A stretch of DNA of 64,000 bases from contig NZ_KB905472.1 of NCBI RefSeq assembly GCF_000382445.1, positions 2,935,603 through 2,999,602 of the forward strand. The letters run 5' to 3'. Below the pieces are notes generated by a model that saw nothing but the letters and a program-made list of their open reading frames with translations, was not told where the DNA came from and searched no databases. The translations under genes and the position numbers were made by a program. Positions 1-11,743 of this stretch are shown here, one piece after another; positions within the stretch are counted from its first letter, which is position 1; each line of letters opens with the position of its first letter. Source of the stretch: Phocaeicola massiliensis B84634 = Timone 84634 = DSM 17679 = JCM 13223 (GTDB taxonomy: Bacteria > Bacteroidota > Bacteroidia > Bacteroidales > Bacteroidaceae).

Positions 1-178
1 GAATACTTTCGGCAATCACCACCAGAATACTAAGCACGATAAACCCGATAAGCGCCACATCAAACCATTTCCCTGCCGGAGTATCGCTCTCAAAGATGAC
101 TACATAAATTTTATGCTTCCATTTGTCATCGTGCAGCAAATGCTGCCATTTTCCCCATATACCTTTCAAAAATGCCAT
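1..178 (-). CDS. Ion transporter (voltage-gated cation channel type), N-terminal part
   Basis: Only the first 59 or so residues lie in the window; the gene runs off the left edge. The protein starts with a basic cytoplasmic stretch (MAFLKGIWGKWQHLLHDDKW), then IFESDTPAGKWFDVALIGFI and a hydrophobic helix, VLSILVVIAES. The phrase FESDTPAGKWFD followed by a first transmembrane segment is typical of bacterial six-helix ion transporter proteins. The start is the ATG at 176-178. It is divergent from the GH2 gene, with about 117 bp between the starts. The assignment rests on a short N-terminus, so the ion selectivity cannot be judged. Confidence 0.6.
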   Translation of the reverse strand, partial: MAFLKGIWGKWQHLLHDDKWKHKIYVVIFESDTPAGKWFDVALIGFIVLSILVVIAESI

Positions 179-253
179 TATATTTAAGAATAAGTTATAA
201 AATAAGTACAATTATAACAAATATTGCCCGGTCTATGCCCATAAGTACTATAG

Positions 254-3388
<3,135 letters not shown>

Positions 3389-3408
3389 AAAGAGAACTCA
3401 AAGCATTG

Positions 3409-3450
3409 AATAAGGACAGCCGGATTTACCTTTCGGCTGTTCTTATTTAT
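3409..3450 (+). terminator. Rho-independent terminator after the GH2 gene
   Basis: A 14-bp stem, AATAAGGACAGCCG paired with CGGCTGTTCTTATT (one G-U), with an 11-nt loop, starts 20 bp after the stop codon and runs into a T-rich stretch. Confidence 0.85.
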
Positions 3451-3526
3451 TTTATAAGGAAGTGCTGACTGAATACATACTTATAAAGTAAATACATATC
3501 TTGGTGTAAAGCATATCGTGATTGCT

Positions 3527-3614
3527 TAGCCACGACCGTGGTTAAGCCTAATCACCCGGGTGGTTAGAGTTAGTCACGTAGGTGGTTAGAGTTAACCACA
3601 GCCGTGGTTAATAG
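3527..3614. repeat. Four tandem 22-bp palindromic units
   Basis: Four abutting 22-bp units (starts 3527, 3549, 3571, 3593), each an imperfect palindrome built on TAACCAC-n-GTGGTTA, with the middle of each unit varying (ACGACCGT, ACCCGGGT, ACGTAGGT, ACAGCCGT). They lie in an intergenic region between the GH2 terminator and the next gene. The outer bases are conserved and the centres differ, as in a multi-hairpin DNA repeat or an array of dyad protein-binding sites. Confidence 0.8.
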
Positions 3615-3682
3615 AAATATAACTTTCATTCACCGGGACGTTATTGGCATTAAAGCATATAACTAACCATAATTATCATATC

Positions 3683-4289
3683 ATGAACAAGCAATCCGCT
3701 ATCTTCTACTCCTTTCCATTCCTCATTATGTTGCTCCTTCACCAAGCAACATAATGAGGAATGGAAAGAGATTAGCAATAAGTTCTACTCCATCACCTTG
3801 CCTTGCCATTGGAGCACAAAGAATGAAAAAGGCAATGGCATTATACCGGAAGAGCGAGACGCCCGGTCCATCGGTTGTCATCTCTATTATCTGATATGGG
3901 AAACTCCATTGATTAATTTCCGGGAAGACTTACCGAATCATGTATTGTGTTTTATTGAAAGCTATCAGAAAATAGATAAGGCATCCCCTATTACTTTAAA
4001 AGAAGTAGAAGAATTGGAAATGAAAAAGATTTCCGGTCCTATCCGGCTCTGCAGCAAAACGAGAATCAAATCCAATAAGAATCAAGAAAGGTTTGTCATT
4101 GTGCAAAAGAGTCAAGAATATGATAAGACATGGAATATATATCGCGTTTACTATTTATTACAGCAAGATGATGACATGGTACATTGTGTAACCATAAGGA
4201 TGAGAGAAAATTATGCCAAAAAGAATCCGGGGAAAATCGAAGAGATAAAACGGATTCTTGACTCTTTTACCATAAAAGGCGAAAGGTAA
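3683..4289 (+). pseudogene. Small secreted protein of unknown function, 5' end out of frame
   Basis: I do not recognise the family. The body, from about 3753, encodes EEWKEISNKFYSITLPCHWS and then about 163 more residues rich in K, E and I; it ends at the stop at 4287-4289. The only good start, ATG at 3683, encodes a plausible signal peptide (MNKQSAIFYSFPFLIMLLLH) but is in another frame and reaches a stop at 3752. Removing one base near 3749 would join the two. A 24-bp perfect inverted repeat covers exactly this junction. In the body frame the first usable start is the TTG at 3798, which would cut off conserved-looking sequence. I therefore call it a damaged gene, although a sequencing error is possible. 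Confidence 0.5.
3712..3768. repeat. 24-bp perfect inverted repeat (long hairpin)
   Basis: Left arm 3712-3735 and right arm 3745-3768 are perfect reverse complements over 24 bp, with a 9-nt loop. The right arm begins AGCAACATAATGAGG. It lies inside the signal-peptide region of the broken gene and is not followed by a T-tract, so it is not an ordinary terminator. Confidence 0.9.
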
Positions 4290-4322
4290 GGAGAAAGGAG
4301 AACGCTCCCTCTGTCAAGAACA

Positions 4323-5567
4323 TCACTTGTCTCCTTCCCAATTCCCCCGTGTAAAATCCGGTATCTCCACCGGAATGCTTCCTTGCCGCACCGAAAGTTC
4401 GCTCAGCTCCGTGATACACGACCATTCGGCTGCATCATATACATCCTGATCTAAAGGCAGACCATTGCGCAAGCAATGCACCAGACGATAATCCATGATA
4501 TAATTCATCTCGTTCGGCATCTCTTTCCGCTTTGCCTCCTCACCGATGGTAGCAGTGAACGGATGCTTATAACGTTCCATTACTTTCTCAAAATCCTCTC
4601 CTGCCAAGGGTTCTTTACCATACTCGTCCAGCAGGATGCAAGGCACGGGATATTTCTGCATGAAGCCTTTTGTGCCGCACACAGTCTGATGCCGGCTGTA
4701 TGGGCGCGGAGTCGTCACATCATATTGCAATACGATAGTACGCCCTTTGACCGTCCGAATCAATGTCGTATTCACATCTCCCATCAGATAAGGTTGTGCA
4801 GCCTCGGCGGAATGCTTGCCAAACTGCCCGCGGGCATAAGCCGACAGCCCCGCTTCACGCGACGACATGGATACAAGATACTCCATGCGGTCTCCACGAT
4901 GAATATCCATCCATTGACAGATAGGACCCAGCCCGTGAGTGGGATACGGATTTCCGGTATGCTGCTGGCTATACAGCTTTATCCAGTTATTATGATAGCC
5001 GCCTTCCGTTTCGTCGGCAAAGTAATGACGGCGGAGGTCATGGATATACGCTCCTTCGGCATGGGTTATCTCTCCCAATGCCCCTTGCCGCACCATGTTC
5101 AGGGTCGTCAAGGCAAAAGCATCATAACAACAGTTCTCCAACATCATGCAGTGCCGGCGTGTCTGCTCGGCGGTATCCACCAAACGCCAGCAGTCCGCCA
5201 CGCTCATGGCGGCAGGCACCTCAAGAGCGGCATGGCGTCCCTGCTGCATGGCATATACCGCAATATCGGTATGTGTCAGCCAATCGGTACAAATATAAAC
5301 CAAGTCAATATCCGCACGTCCGCACAATTGCCTCCATCCGCCGTCTTCGCCATAGGCAACAGCCGCAGGGCGGTTGAAACGGTGGAGCAATGCAGTGGCA
5401 CGCTCTATATTCCGGGGGCGCAAATCACATAAGGCTTTTACCTCCACACCCTCCAGATGCATATATCGTTCAAGAGCCAAAATCCCCCTATTACCCAGCC
5501 CCACAAAGCCAATGCGGAGGACAGGTATAGGAGGACATGTCAAATGAAGTACGTTCCGGTTCATCAT
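4323..5567 (-). CDS. Gfo/Idh/MocA-fold oxidoreductase, GH109-like
   Basis: A 414-residue protein with an N-terminal Rossmann fold ([16 protein letters not shown], an NAD-binding glycine loop) and then an alpha/beta domain. The segment [13 protein letters not shown] matches the conserved active-site region of GH109 enzymes, which cleave alpha-N-acetylgalactosamine and related sugars by an NAD-dependent redox-elimination mechanism. Unlike typical secreted GH109 proteins it has no obvious signal or Tat peptide, so it may be cytoplasmic. I chose the ATG at 5565-5567 (or 5562-5564). The longer frame begins with a TTG inside the -7 box GCAAAGATA (5597-5605, complement). It lies 48 bp after the GH130 gene and probably acts with it. 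A general sugar dehydrogenase is the alternative. Confidence 0.75.
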   Translation of the reverse strand: MMNRNVLHLTCPPIPVLRIGFVGLGNRGILALERYMHLEGVEVKALCDLRPRNIERATALLHRFNRPAAVAYGEDGGWRQLCGRADIDLVYICTDWLTHTDIAVYAMQQGRHAALEVPAAMSVADCWRLVDTAEQTRRHCMMLENCCYDAFALTTLNMVRQGALGEITHAEGAYIHDLRRHYFADETEGGYHNNWIKLYSQQHTGNPYPTHGLGPICQWMDIHRGDRMEYLVSMSSREAGLSAYARGQFGKHSAEAAQPYLMGDVNTTLIRTVKGRTIVLQYDVTTPRPYSRHQTVCGTKGFMQKYPVPCILLDEYGKEPLAGEDFEKVMERYKHPFTATIGEEAKRKEMPNEMNYIMDYRLVHCLRNGLPLDQDVYDAAEWSCITELSELSVRQGSIPVEIPDFTRGNWEGDK

Positions 5568-5615
5568 GATGAAATCTTTGCTTGTTTCTTTATGCCGCAA
5601 AGATAATCATTTGAG

Positions 5616-6596
5616 TTAAATGATGGAAGTACGTTTAGTAAATTCTATGATTTCAGGCACATAACCGAAGGCAAGCCCCGTCACGGTATCGGCACAGCCA
5701 TAATAAATGGCGATGCGTCCTGTCTCTTCATCATGCAGCGCGGCGCAGGGGAAGCACACATTGGGCACGTCGCCCATGCATTCGTAAGGAGTGCGCGGTG
5801 AAAGCAGGTAGGCTCCCGAACGGTATTTCACTTTCCACGGCTCGTCCAAATCGAGCAATGCCGAACCGAAAGCATATACATAACCGTTGCACGAGCGGAG
5901 CACGCCGTGATAGATGAGCAGCCAGCCTTCCGGTGTTTCGATAGGGATAGGCCCTGCACCGATTTTCAGGCACTGCCATGCACTCACTTCAAAGGGTGCC
6001 GGACTCATCACCAGCCGATGCCGTCCCCAGAACTCCATGTCGGGTGATTCGCTGTAATAGATATCTCCAAACGGAGTATGCCCGTTGTCGCTCGGACGGC
6101 TCAGCATGGCATAACGTCCGTTTATCTTGCGCGGAAACATCACCCCGTTGCGATTGAACGGAAGGAAAGCATTCTCCAACTGATGGAAAGTCTTGAAGTC
6201 CTTGGTCCATGCCACACCGATGGTAGGCTGGCCTTTGTAACCATTACACCAGGTAACATAATAACGGTCTTCTATGAAGCAAACACGCGGGTCGTAGCCA
6301 TACACCCATTCGCCCACTTCGGCATTGTCACACTCAAACGTCAAAGGTTCGGGATGGATATCCCAATGAACGGCATCTTTACTGAAGCCCACGTGCAGGC
6401 GCATACGGCGATTCGTGTCATCGCAACGGAACACTCCGGCATAGCCGTCACCGAAAGGCACCACGGCACTGTTGAAAATACTATTGGAAGTAGGAAGCAA
6501 ATCGCGCGGAATGATGGGATTGGCAGAGTAGCGCCACACCACTTCTTTCGAACCGGCCGGGCGGTCTTCCCAAGGCATGTTAGATAAGTTGCTCAT
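5616..6596 (-). CDS. GH130 beta-mannoside phosphorylase/hydrolase
   Basis: A 326-residue protein with the five-bladed propeller motifs of GH130: NPIIPRD near the start, [36 protein letters not shown] and a late FPCA. Many GH130 enzymes phosphorolyse beta-1,4-mannosides such as mannose-GlcNAc from N-glycans or mannooligosaccharides; some hydrolyse beta-1,2-mannosides. The Asp of the DPR motif is the likely catalytic acid. No signal peptide is seen, which fits a cytoplasmic phosphorylase. I use the ATG at 6594-6596, since the upstream TTG lies in the promoter box. The GH109-like gene follows in the same direction. Its promoter resembles that of the GH92 operon 15 kb away, which supports a role in mannoside breakdown. 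Confidence 0.82.
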   Translation of the reverse strand: MSNLSNMPWEDRPAGSKEVVWRYSANPIIPRDLLPTSNSIFNSAVVPFGDGYAGVFRCDDTNRRMRLHVGFSKDAVHWDIHPEPLTFECDNAEVGEWVYGYDPRVCFIEDRYYVTWCNGYKGQPTIGVAWTKDFKTFHQLENAFLPFNRNGVMFPRKINGRYAMLSRPSDNGHTPFGDIYYSESPDMEFWGRHRLVMSPAPFEVSAWQCLKIGAGPIPIETPEGWLLIYHGVLRSCNGYVYAFGSALLDLDEPWKVKYRSGAYLLSPRTPYECMGDVPNVCFPCAALHDEETGRIAIYYGCADTVTGLAFGYVPEIIEFTKRTSII

Positions 6597-6628
6597 AAAC
6601 GTATTTTTTTGATTTGGTTTTAATGAGT

Positions 6629-6681
6629 ACAAAAATACACATTATAACAACAGGAACAACGTTTTGAGGGAAAACACTTCA
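6629..6681 (-). promoter_or_regulatory. GH130 promoter with box shared with the GH92 operon
   Basis: On the minus strand a TATTTTTG -7 box (6630-6637) is preceded by an AT-rich stretch, a CTGTTG element and, about 40 bp upstream, TGAAGTGTTT. The same elements, in the same order and nearly the same spacing, lie before the GH92 operon (22109-22159). The shared + strand parts are ACAAAAATACA, ATTATAA, CAACAG and AACACTTCA. Confidence 0.65.
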
Positions 6682-6686
6682 CCCTC

Positions 6687-7028
6687 CTACTTTACTTTTC
6701 TCGCATTCAGATAATAAAGGAGGGATTCTTTCACTCTCTCGTCCGAAGTCACAACCAGGAACTCTCCTCCTCCTTTACCATATAAGAAACAATAATCCTT
6801 ATAAAGGGCTACGCCTGCCACCTCCTCCCAGGCAATCTCTTTCTTCTGCTCCGCCCTGTCGTATACCAGTCCTTCAAGAGTCATTTCAACCCAAGTATGC
6901 CCGGCGACGGATTTCCTGTAAATCTTGTTCAGCCGTATGGGAAGCATAATCAATATATAGAAAAGACACAGGAACAATATCAGCAGGGGGCTGAACAGAC
7001 AGTGTTCTTCGGGAGTGACATGAGTCAT
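6687..7028 (-). CDS. Small membrane protein of unknown function
   Basis: A 113-residue protein with a hydrophobic stretch near residues 12-30 (FSPLLILFLCLFYILIMLP), then a soluble region with alternating beta-type segments (WVEMTLEGLVYDRAEQKKEI, EFLVVTSDERVKESLLYYL). The shape resembles small PH-like or YcxB-like membrane proteins, but I do not recognise a named family. It starts 20 bp after the stop of the endonuclease-family gene, so the two are probably co-transcribed. The ATG at 7026-7028 is the first in frame; later starts would cut the membrane segment. Confidence 0.6.
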   Translation of the reverse strand: MTHVTPEEHCLFSPLLILFLCLFYILIMLPIRLNKIYRKSVAGHTWVEMTLEGLVYDRAEQKKEIAWEEVAGVALYKDYCFLYGKGGGEFLVVTSDERVKESLLYYLNARKVK

Positions 7029-7048
7029 GGAGTCTCCGGGGAATCCGG

Positions 7049-7894
7049 CTAGAATTCCAAATCAGCCAACTGGGGATTATGGTCGGACAACAGAGCGCCC
7101 GGTATTTCTGCCGGAATATCGCATCCTGTTACCTTTATCTGTGGAGTGACAAAGATGAAATCAATCTTCTCGCAGTTCTGTGGCGGAATGCGGGCAAAAT
7201 CATGGAAAGTATAATCCACACCGGTCACATGACCGGCTATCTTATAAGCATCCTTCATGACAAACTCATTCGTGGTAATGGTTTCATAAGCACTGCTTGC
7301 ATCCGTCACATTGAAATCGCCCGTCACAATGGCAGGGCGCTCACCCACTATTTCCTTTATCTTTTTGATAATAAGTAACGCACTTTGGCGGCGCGCCTCT
7401 TCACCGATGTGGTCAAAATGCGTATTTACTGCCATAAATATCTTTCCGGTAGACTTTTCTCTGAACTTGGCCCATGTAGCAATGCGCACACAAACAGCAT
7501 CCCAGCCCATCATGCCCACACTGTCGGGATTCTCTGCCAACCAGAAAGTGTTTGAGTCCAATACTTCATATTTATCTTTCCGGTAGAATAAAGGAGCATA
7601 CTCTCCTGCTGTCTTGCCATCGTCACGACCGACACCGATACCGTCATACTCCGGCAGACCGGAACGCAAATCGAGAAACTGATTGTGCAACACTTCCTGC
7701 ATTCCGAGGATATCTATTTTCTGTTCTTGAATAAACTTGCATACGCGTGCTTTACGATACTGCCAGTTGTTCAAACTATCTTGTGGGTTATCATAGCGAA
7801 CGTTGAATGTAGCCCAACGAAGGGCTGTCGGTTTTTCTTTCATACAGCCTGTCAACGACAAAAGAGCTATTGCGAGGAATAAAATGTGTTTCAT
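7049..7894 (-). CDS. Endonuclease/exonuclease/phosphatase family lipoprotein
   Basis: A 281-residue secreted member of the EEP (DNase I-like) fold. It has a lipoprotein signal peptide with lipobox LTGC (Cys at about residue 16). Family motifs follow in order: TFNVRYDN, GMQEVL (metal-binding Glu), VNTHFDH, TGDFNVT and a final LSDHNPQ (catalytic His). Family members cleave phosphodiester bonds in DNA, sphingomyelin or inositol phosphates; the substrate here cannot be told. I start at the ATG at 7892-7894, just after a TACTTTTGC -7 box (7929-7937, complement) with a leader of about 35 nt. The longer upstream frame would run through this promoter. Confidence 0.82.
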   Translation of the reverse strand: MKHILFLAIALLSLTGCMKEKPTALRWATFNVRYDNPQDSLNNWQYRKARVCKFIQEQKIDILGMQEVLHNQFLDLRSGLPEYDGIGVGRDDGKTAGEYAPLFYRKDKYEVLDSNTFWLAENPDSVGMMGWDAVCVRIATWAKFREKSTGKIFMAVNTHFDHIGEEARRQSALLIIKKIKEIVGERPAIVTGDFNVTDASSAYETITTNEFVMKDAYKIAGHVTGVDYTFHDFARIPPQNCEKIDFIFVTPQIKVTGCDIPAEIPGALLSDHNPQLADLEF

Positions 7895-8003
7895 ACTGCT
7901 TCTATCTAAAGTTTCACTTAAAGGGTTTGCAAAAGTAGTAATAGTTTTGATAATATGTTTGTTTTTGAAAAGGTTATTTAAATACCTGCCTGTTTTATAG
8001 TAA

Positions 8004-8036
8004 AAGAGTGTGTCTGCACGAGGCGGACACACTCTT
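8004..8036 (-). terminator. Strong terminator after the surface lipoprotein gene
   Basis: An 11-bp perfect stem, AAGAGTGTGTC with GACACACTCTT, with an 11-nt loop. On the minus strand it is followed by a T-rich stretch and lies about 45 bp after the stop at 8082. Confidence 0.85.
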
Positions 8037-8081
8037 CAATGATTCATCTATCTTAAGTAAACAGTATACTTAGGATAATGA

Positions 8082-10628
8082 TTAGGGCTTATTGATAGTC
8101 ATAGGCAATGTAATGGTAGTCTTGATACCATTCAATGCTGTAACTGTCATTTCAAGAGTTGCTGAATAGTTAGGAGCATAAGTCATACCTTCCAAAGCAA
8201 TACCGGCATCAGACAATTTAGCTGTTGCACCGGCAGGAACACCTTCACCCTTAACTACGAATGTGAACTTATCATCTGTATTTATATTTGTATTTTTTAC
8301 ACCAAACAATTCCATTGCATTGCTAACTGCCACCTTTTCACTGCTGGCAACTAATTGCAAACCTACTTCTTTTCCGGCAGCACCTTCAACTTTAGCGATA
8401 GTACCTTTACCATCTGATGCAATTGCAACATTCAAATCTGCCACTTTACCGCCTTTGTAGAAGTTAAGCACCGCATCATTGAACGGAGACATAAAGTTTA
8501 CTGCAAATGCAGGAACTTCAACTTTCAAGCCTGCTTTACCTTTAACCAGATATGTACCATCAACTGTTACATTGCCTCTTACTGCACCATTGTCATCAAG
8601 CAAAGCATCAGCCATTGCCAAGATTGAGCCGACTTTAGCATATGTAGCAACCTCAGTCGGAGTTCCGCTAATACTCATTTTTTTCGGAGTAAGAGTCAAG
8701 TTATTCCAGTTCGCACCTGAGTTTTCTACACTCTTGAATGCGTTAGTCATTACATATTGTTTAGCAACATCTGCACTAGTAGAGCCAACCAACAAAGCAT
8801 TCAAGACAGTCTTATCTGCATTCCATACAGAAGTAACCTTAGTGAACAAGTCAGTGAATGTAGGAACAGAGATTGTTACAGGAGCAACCACTTTCTTCAA
8901 TTCATTACCACTAGCATCAGCAAATTTCATGTTCAATACATAAGCACCCAGAGCTGCAGTTGCTTGATAATCAGAATGTGCAAATACAGCATACTTAACC
9001 TTCTTAAGATTATCAGCATTATCTATAGCAGTAACTTCTGTTTTCGGTGTACCATCAGCTTTCAAGTCTGAGTAGTATTTTACCTGAGTCATTGCAAATG
9101 CAAACTTACCGTTAGCAGTAGATTGGTCTGCTGTAGCTACCGCTTTACCGTCAATAGAAATCACATTCCAAGTCGGAGTAACAGCAGCCAACGCTGTAGC
9201 AGTCTGAGCACTCAAGCTTGTAAATGTAGTACCTAAATCAATAATGATAGGTTTAACACCATCAGTTGCTGTATATTTCACTGCTGCTACAGGAGCTTCA
9301 GGATCAACAGTTGCACCTTCGAAGTTAACTGTTATATCAAAAGCAGTACCGGTTTCTCCCTTAAAGTTTACGAAATTCACAGTAAACTTAACCGTCTTAC
9401 CGGCAGCCTTTTCAGTAGAAGTGAATGACATAGTCTTACCATCGATAGTAACACCTGCCAATTCTAATTCACTGGCCGATTTCGGAGTCAAATAAGCATC
9501 GTATGCTTTAGTTCCATCAAATTCAAGAGTAACTGTTTCACCGAAAGGTACTTTAGCTGAGCTAAGTTTTTCAGCATTGTATTTAACATCAGCAGCTGCA
9601 AGAGCTCCAGCAGTAGACTTATCAGTAGGAGTAACTTTAGAAGCATATCCGGTCAGGATATTGCCATTGATTTGCAATGCATAAGCATAGTTGCCAGTTT
9701 CAGCCTTAAATGCATCTGCAATAGTCTTGTCTGTTACCGTTTCATCCGGCCGGATATTCAGATTCCACAGACCATTGGCAGAAGCAGCCTTGGTGATAAC
9801 ACCTTCAAACGGAGTAGCTGTTACCTTAACCGGAGCAACTGTGCCATCGCTACCCACCAACTTAATATCTGCGTTAGACAAGTCTGCAGAAGAAGGATAT
9901 ACCTGCAAAGTAAGAGGTTCGATAGTACCTACCAACAATTGGTCTTTAGTAATCGCACCCTTAGGACCATCCCATTTAGCATTGTCCTTTGTTGCCACAC
10001 CATAGTTCAAAGCGTATGCAGGAGTAGGTTCAACAGCTCCGTTACCTACATTAATAAATTGCACACCAGTGATAGCAGCCGAAGTGGTAGGCAACTGGAT
10101 AGTCTGCATCTTACCATCAGCATCAGGAATGTTCAATGTACAGATACCGTTAGCTACTACAGCATAAGCGTTACCGGCAGCTTTGTATTCAGACTTCACA
10201 AACTCTTTTGCTGTTTTGTCATAGAGATACCAGTATCCGTCTTTTACATACGGAGTCATATCTACTGCTTCTTCACCTTCACCGGTAGTGGCAAACCAGC
10301 CTGTAGCCTTGTCATCAATGCTGATTTCACCGGTCTTGTCATCAATCACAACCTTGCTACCGGCAGCAGCGCTGGCAACAGTCAGGTTGTAAGAAGTACC
10401 GTCGCTTACCGATACTTTGAAACCACCGTCTACCGATTCAATCTTGGTAACGTAAGCGCCACCGGCATTTACTTTACTTTCAAGATCTGAAAGTTTTGAT
10501 TTCAGGTCAGTCAATTCCTTGTTGATTTCGTCGATATCATCGTCGTAATCTTTACAAGACACAAATGTTCCTGTCGACGAAACCATTAAGGCTCCGAACA
10601 GGATTGCACTTAAAAACTTTTTGTTCAT
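8082..10628 (-). CDS. S-layer-like surface lipoprotein (module A)
   Basis: An 848-residue predicted lipoprotein: signal peptide with TFVSC lipobox (Cys25), an acidic linker (KDYDDDID), a short coiled-coil (about residues 34-52, ELTDLKSKLSDLESKV), then beta-rich repeats full of A, T, K and V with few aromatics. The first 32 residues are identical to those of the protein at 49338, and the DNA there is about 90% identical, but the bodies diverge. This N-terminus and the pairing with a small AraC protein match the Bacteroides family that includes phase-variable S-layer proteins. The assignment to that family is from memory of its N-terminus. It lies 44 bp downstream of its regulator in the same direction, and both appear to depend on the invertible promoter at 11.25-11.44 kb. 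Confidence 0.75.
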   Translation of the reverse strand: MNKKFLSAILFGALMVSSTGTFVSCKDYDDDIDEINKELTDLKSKLSDLESKVNAGGAYVTKIESVDGGFKVSVSDGTSYNLTVASAAAGSKVVIDDKTGEISIDDKATGWFATTGEGEEAVDMTPYVKDGYWYLYDKTAKEFVKSEYKAAGNAYAVVANGICTLNIPDADGKMQTIQLPTTSAAITGVQFINVGNGAVEPTPAYALNYGVATKDNAKWDGPKGAITKDQLLVGTIEPLTLQVYPSSADLSNADIKLVGSDGTVAPVKVTATPFEGVITKAASANGLWNLNIRPDETVTDKTIADAFKAETGNYAYALQINGNILTGYASKVTPTDKSTAGALAAADVKYNAEKLSSAKVPFGETVTLEFDGTKAYDAYLTPKSASELELAGVTIDGKTMSFTSTEKAAGKTVKFTVNFVNFKGETGTAFDITVNFEGATVDPEAPVAAVKYTATDGVKPIIIDLGTTFTSLSAQTATALAAVTPTWNVISIDGKAVATADQSTANGKFAFAMTQVKYYSDLKADGTPKTEVTAIDNADNLKKVKYAVFAHSDYQATAALGAYVLNMKFADASGNELKKVVAPVTISVPTFTDLFTKVTSVWNADKTVLNALLVGSTSADVAKQYVMTNAFKSVENSGANWNNLTLTPKKMSISGTPTEVATYAKVGSILAMADALLDDNGAVRGNVTVDGTYLVKGKAGLKVEVPAFAVNFMSPFNDAVLNFYKGGKVADLNVAIASDGKGTIAKVEGAAGKEVGLQLVASSEKVAVSNAMELFGVKNTNINTDDKFTFVVKGEGVPAGATAKLSDAGIALEGMTYAPNYSATLEMTVTALNGIKTTITLPMTINKP

Positions 10629-10672
10629 AATAGAAAAACTTTAAATTTATAAATTTAAAAAACTAAAATTGG

Positions 10673-11170
10673 TTATACATATTCTGTTGATTCCGAGAGC
10701 TTTTCCCTCTGTCCATATTTCATATAACGTTGGGGAGAAACGCCCGTCACCTTTTTAAAAGCAGCATAAAACGCACTTCGCGACAGAAACCCGCAGCGTT
10801 GAGGCAGCTCCTCCGGCGGACACTTGCCCGAACGGAGCAGTTCCTTGGCATATTCCACCCGATACGTGTTCACCAACTCTTTCAGATGACAACCGAAGTA
10901 GCGGTTCACGACGTTCGACAGATAAGTCTGGTTCGTTTCAATCATCTCACTCAGCTTCTTCAGTGAGAGCTTCGGGTCAAGAAACACTTGGCGCACTTCC
11001 AAATAATACAATACATATTTATATAGCTCACAATCGACTTTTCTTGCTTTCTCCGGCTCACAGTTTGCGAACTTCTGCTCCCAATAAATCCGGGCAGCCC
11101 GGAAAAGCAGATTCTTCTGCCTTTCGGAAGTAAAGGTACGCTTATCGCGGTGTAGGAATAGATAGTCCAT
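10673..11170 (-). CDS. AraC-type regulator of the surface-layer module A
   Basis: A 165-residue protein whose C-terminal 100 residues form an AraC double helix-turn-helix (PKLSLKKLSEMIETNQTYLS, then ELPQRCGFLSRSAFYAAFKK and a final GVSPQRYMKY). There is no cupin or other sensor domain; the N-terminal 60 residues are charged (HRDKRTFTSERQKNLLFRAA). It is closely related to the protein at 48789 over its whole length, and each lies directly before an S-layer-like lipoprotein gene. The stop is 44 bp before the lipoprotein start, so it is probably the first gene of a two-gene operon. It may activate its own operon or other family members. Confidence 0.82.
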   Translation of the reverse strand: MDYLFLHRDKRTFTSERQKNLLFRAARIYWEQKFANCEPEKARKVDCELYKYVLYYLEVRQVFLDPKLSLKKLSEMIETNQTYLSNVVNRYFGCHLKELVNTYRVEYAKELLRSGKCPPEELPQRCGFLSRSAFYAAFKKVTGVSPQRYMKYGQREKLSESTEYV

Positions 11171-11235
11171 TGTACTCTCTTTTTATCGTCTCTATTTCAA
11201 ATAAATACACATCTTTCAAACCCTTAAAAAAGAGT

Positions 11236-11276
11236 TGCGTCCGATGCATCTCTTAGTAAGAGATACACCGGACGCA
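11236..11276 (-). terminator. Left hairpin of the invertible switch
   Basis: The stem is TGCGTCCG (11236-11243), mismatched ATGC, ATCTCTTA, a central G (11256), TAAGAGAT, mismatched ACAC, and CGGACGCA (11269-11276). On the minus strand it is followed by CTCTTTTTT, giving an intrinsic terminator in front of the AraC gene. Its centre is also the left inversion site. Confidence 0.7.
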
Positions 11277-11440
11277 CATAATTACTTTATTATGAGTTGT
11301 TTAAACCTATAAAAAAGTGTCCTAAAACTTAAGACTAAAGATATTTTTGCACTTGCCTTGTGATTTTTCTTCTCAAAAAGTTTTAATTATCAAAACTTTG
11401 TGTAAATTTGCAGCGAAAAGTGTATCTCTTACTAAGAGAT
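11248..11440. promoter_or_regulatory. Invertible promoter segment, currently OFF-facing
   Basis: Inverted repeats at 11248-11268 and 11420-11440 match perfectly over 21 bp; their core is ATCTCTTA-G/C-TAAGAGAT plus a flanking ACAC. The 175 bp between centres carries plus-strand -7 boxes TAAATTTGC (11403-11411) and TATTTTTGC (11342-11350), both pointing right, away from the AraC/lipoprotein operon on the left. The right-hand box and following bases, ATTTGCAGCGAAAA, closely resemble the promoter facing the paralogous operon (ATTTGCAGCAAAA near 48730). Inversion would place TAAATTTGC at about 11277-11285 pointing at the AraC start at 11170. No recombinase gene is present in the window. Confidence 0.78.
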
Positions 11441-11448
11441 ACACTTTT
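11416..11448 (+). terminator. Right hairpin of the invertible switch
   Basis: A perfect 16-bp palindrome around C11432 (arm AAAAGTGTATCTCTTA) followed by T's acts as a terminator directly at the predicted start of the right-facing promoter. It is also the right inversion site. Confidence 0.75.
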
Positions 11449-11743
11449 TTTCTTCTTATTCTTCCAAATATACTTTCCACATTATGAAGCAATTAAGCAT
11501 TAAATGGGATTTCTTTTTATTCTGACTGTCAATTACTAACAAACATAAAATAGTCTTAATGCGAAATACCCAATGCTTGCCGGAAAGTTCCAATTAGTTC
11601 AACGATGAACTTAAAATTTTCTCAAAAAAGCCATGACCTTTTCTCGAAGTGTACTGCCTTCTTCTATTCTGCCAAAAACAAGAAATAAGTTCGTTGTCGC
11701 CACAAACAAACTTTAACCACGCACACCACTGTATCACAACAAT
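11449..11743. other. Intergenic stretch without a gene
   Basis: About 295 bp of AT-rich DNA between the invertible switch and the K+ channel gene. I see no coding region, RNA gene or clear promoter here, so the right-facing promoter has no obvious target in its present orientation. Confidence 0.5.

Noticed and set aside
4476-5432. 318-codon plus-strand frame
   Set aside because: It is antisense to the GH109-like gene; low-complexity and without motifs.
9672-10490. 272-codon plus-strand frame
   Set aside because: It is antisense to the surface lipoprotein, a product of its biased codons.
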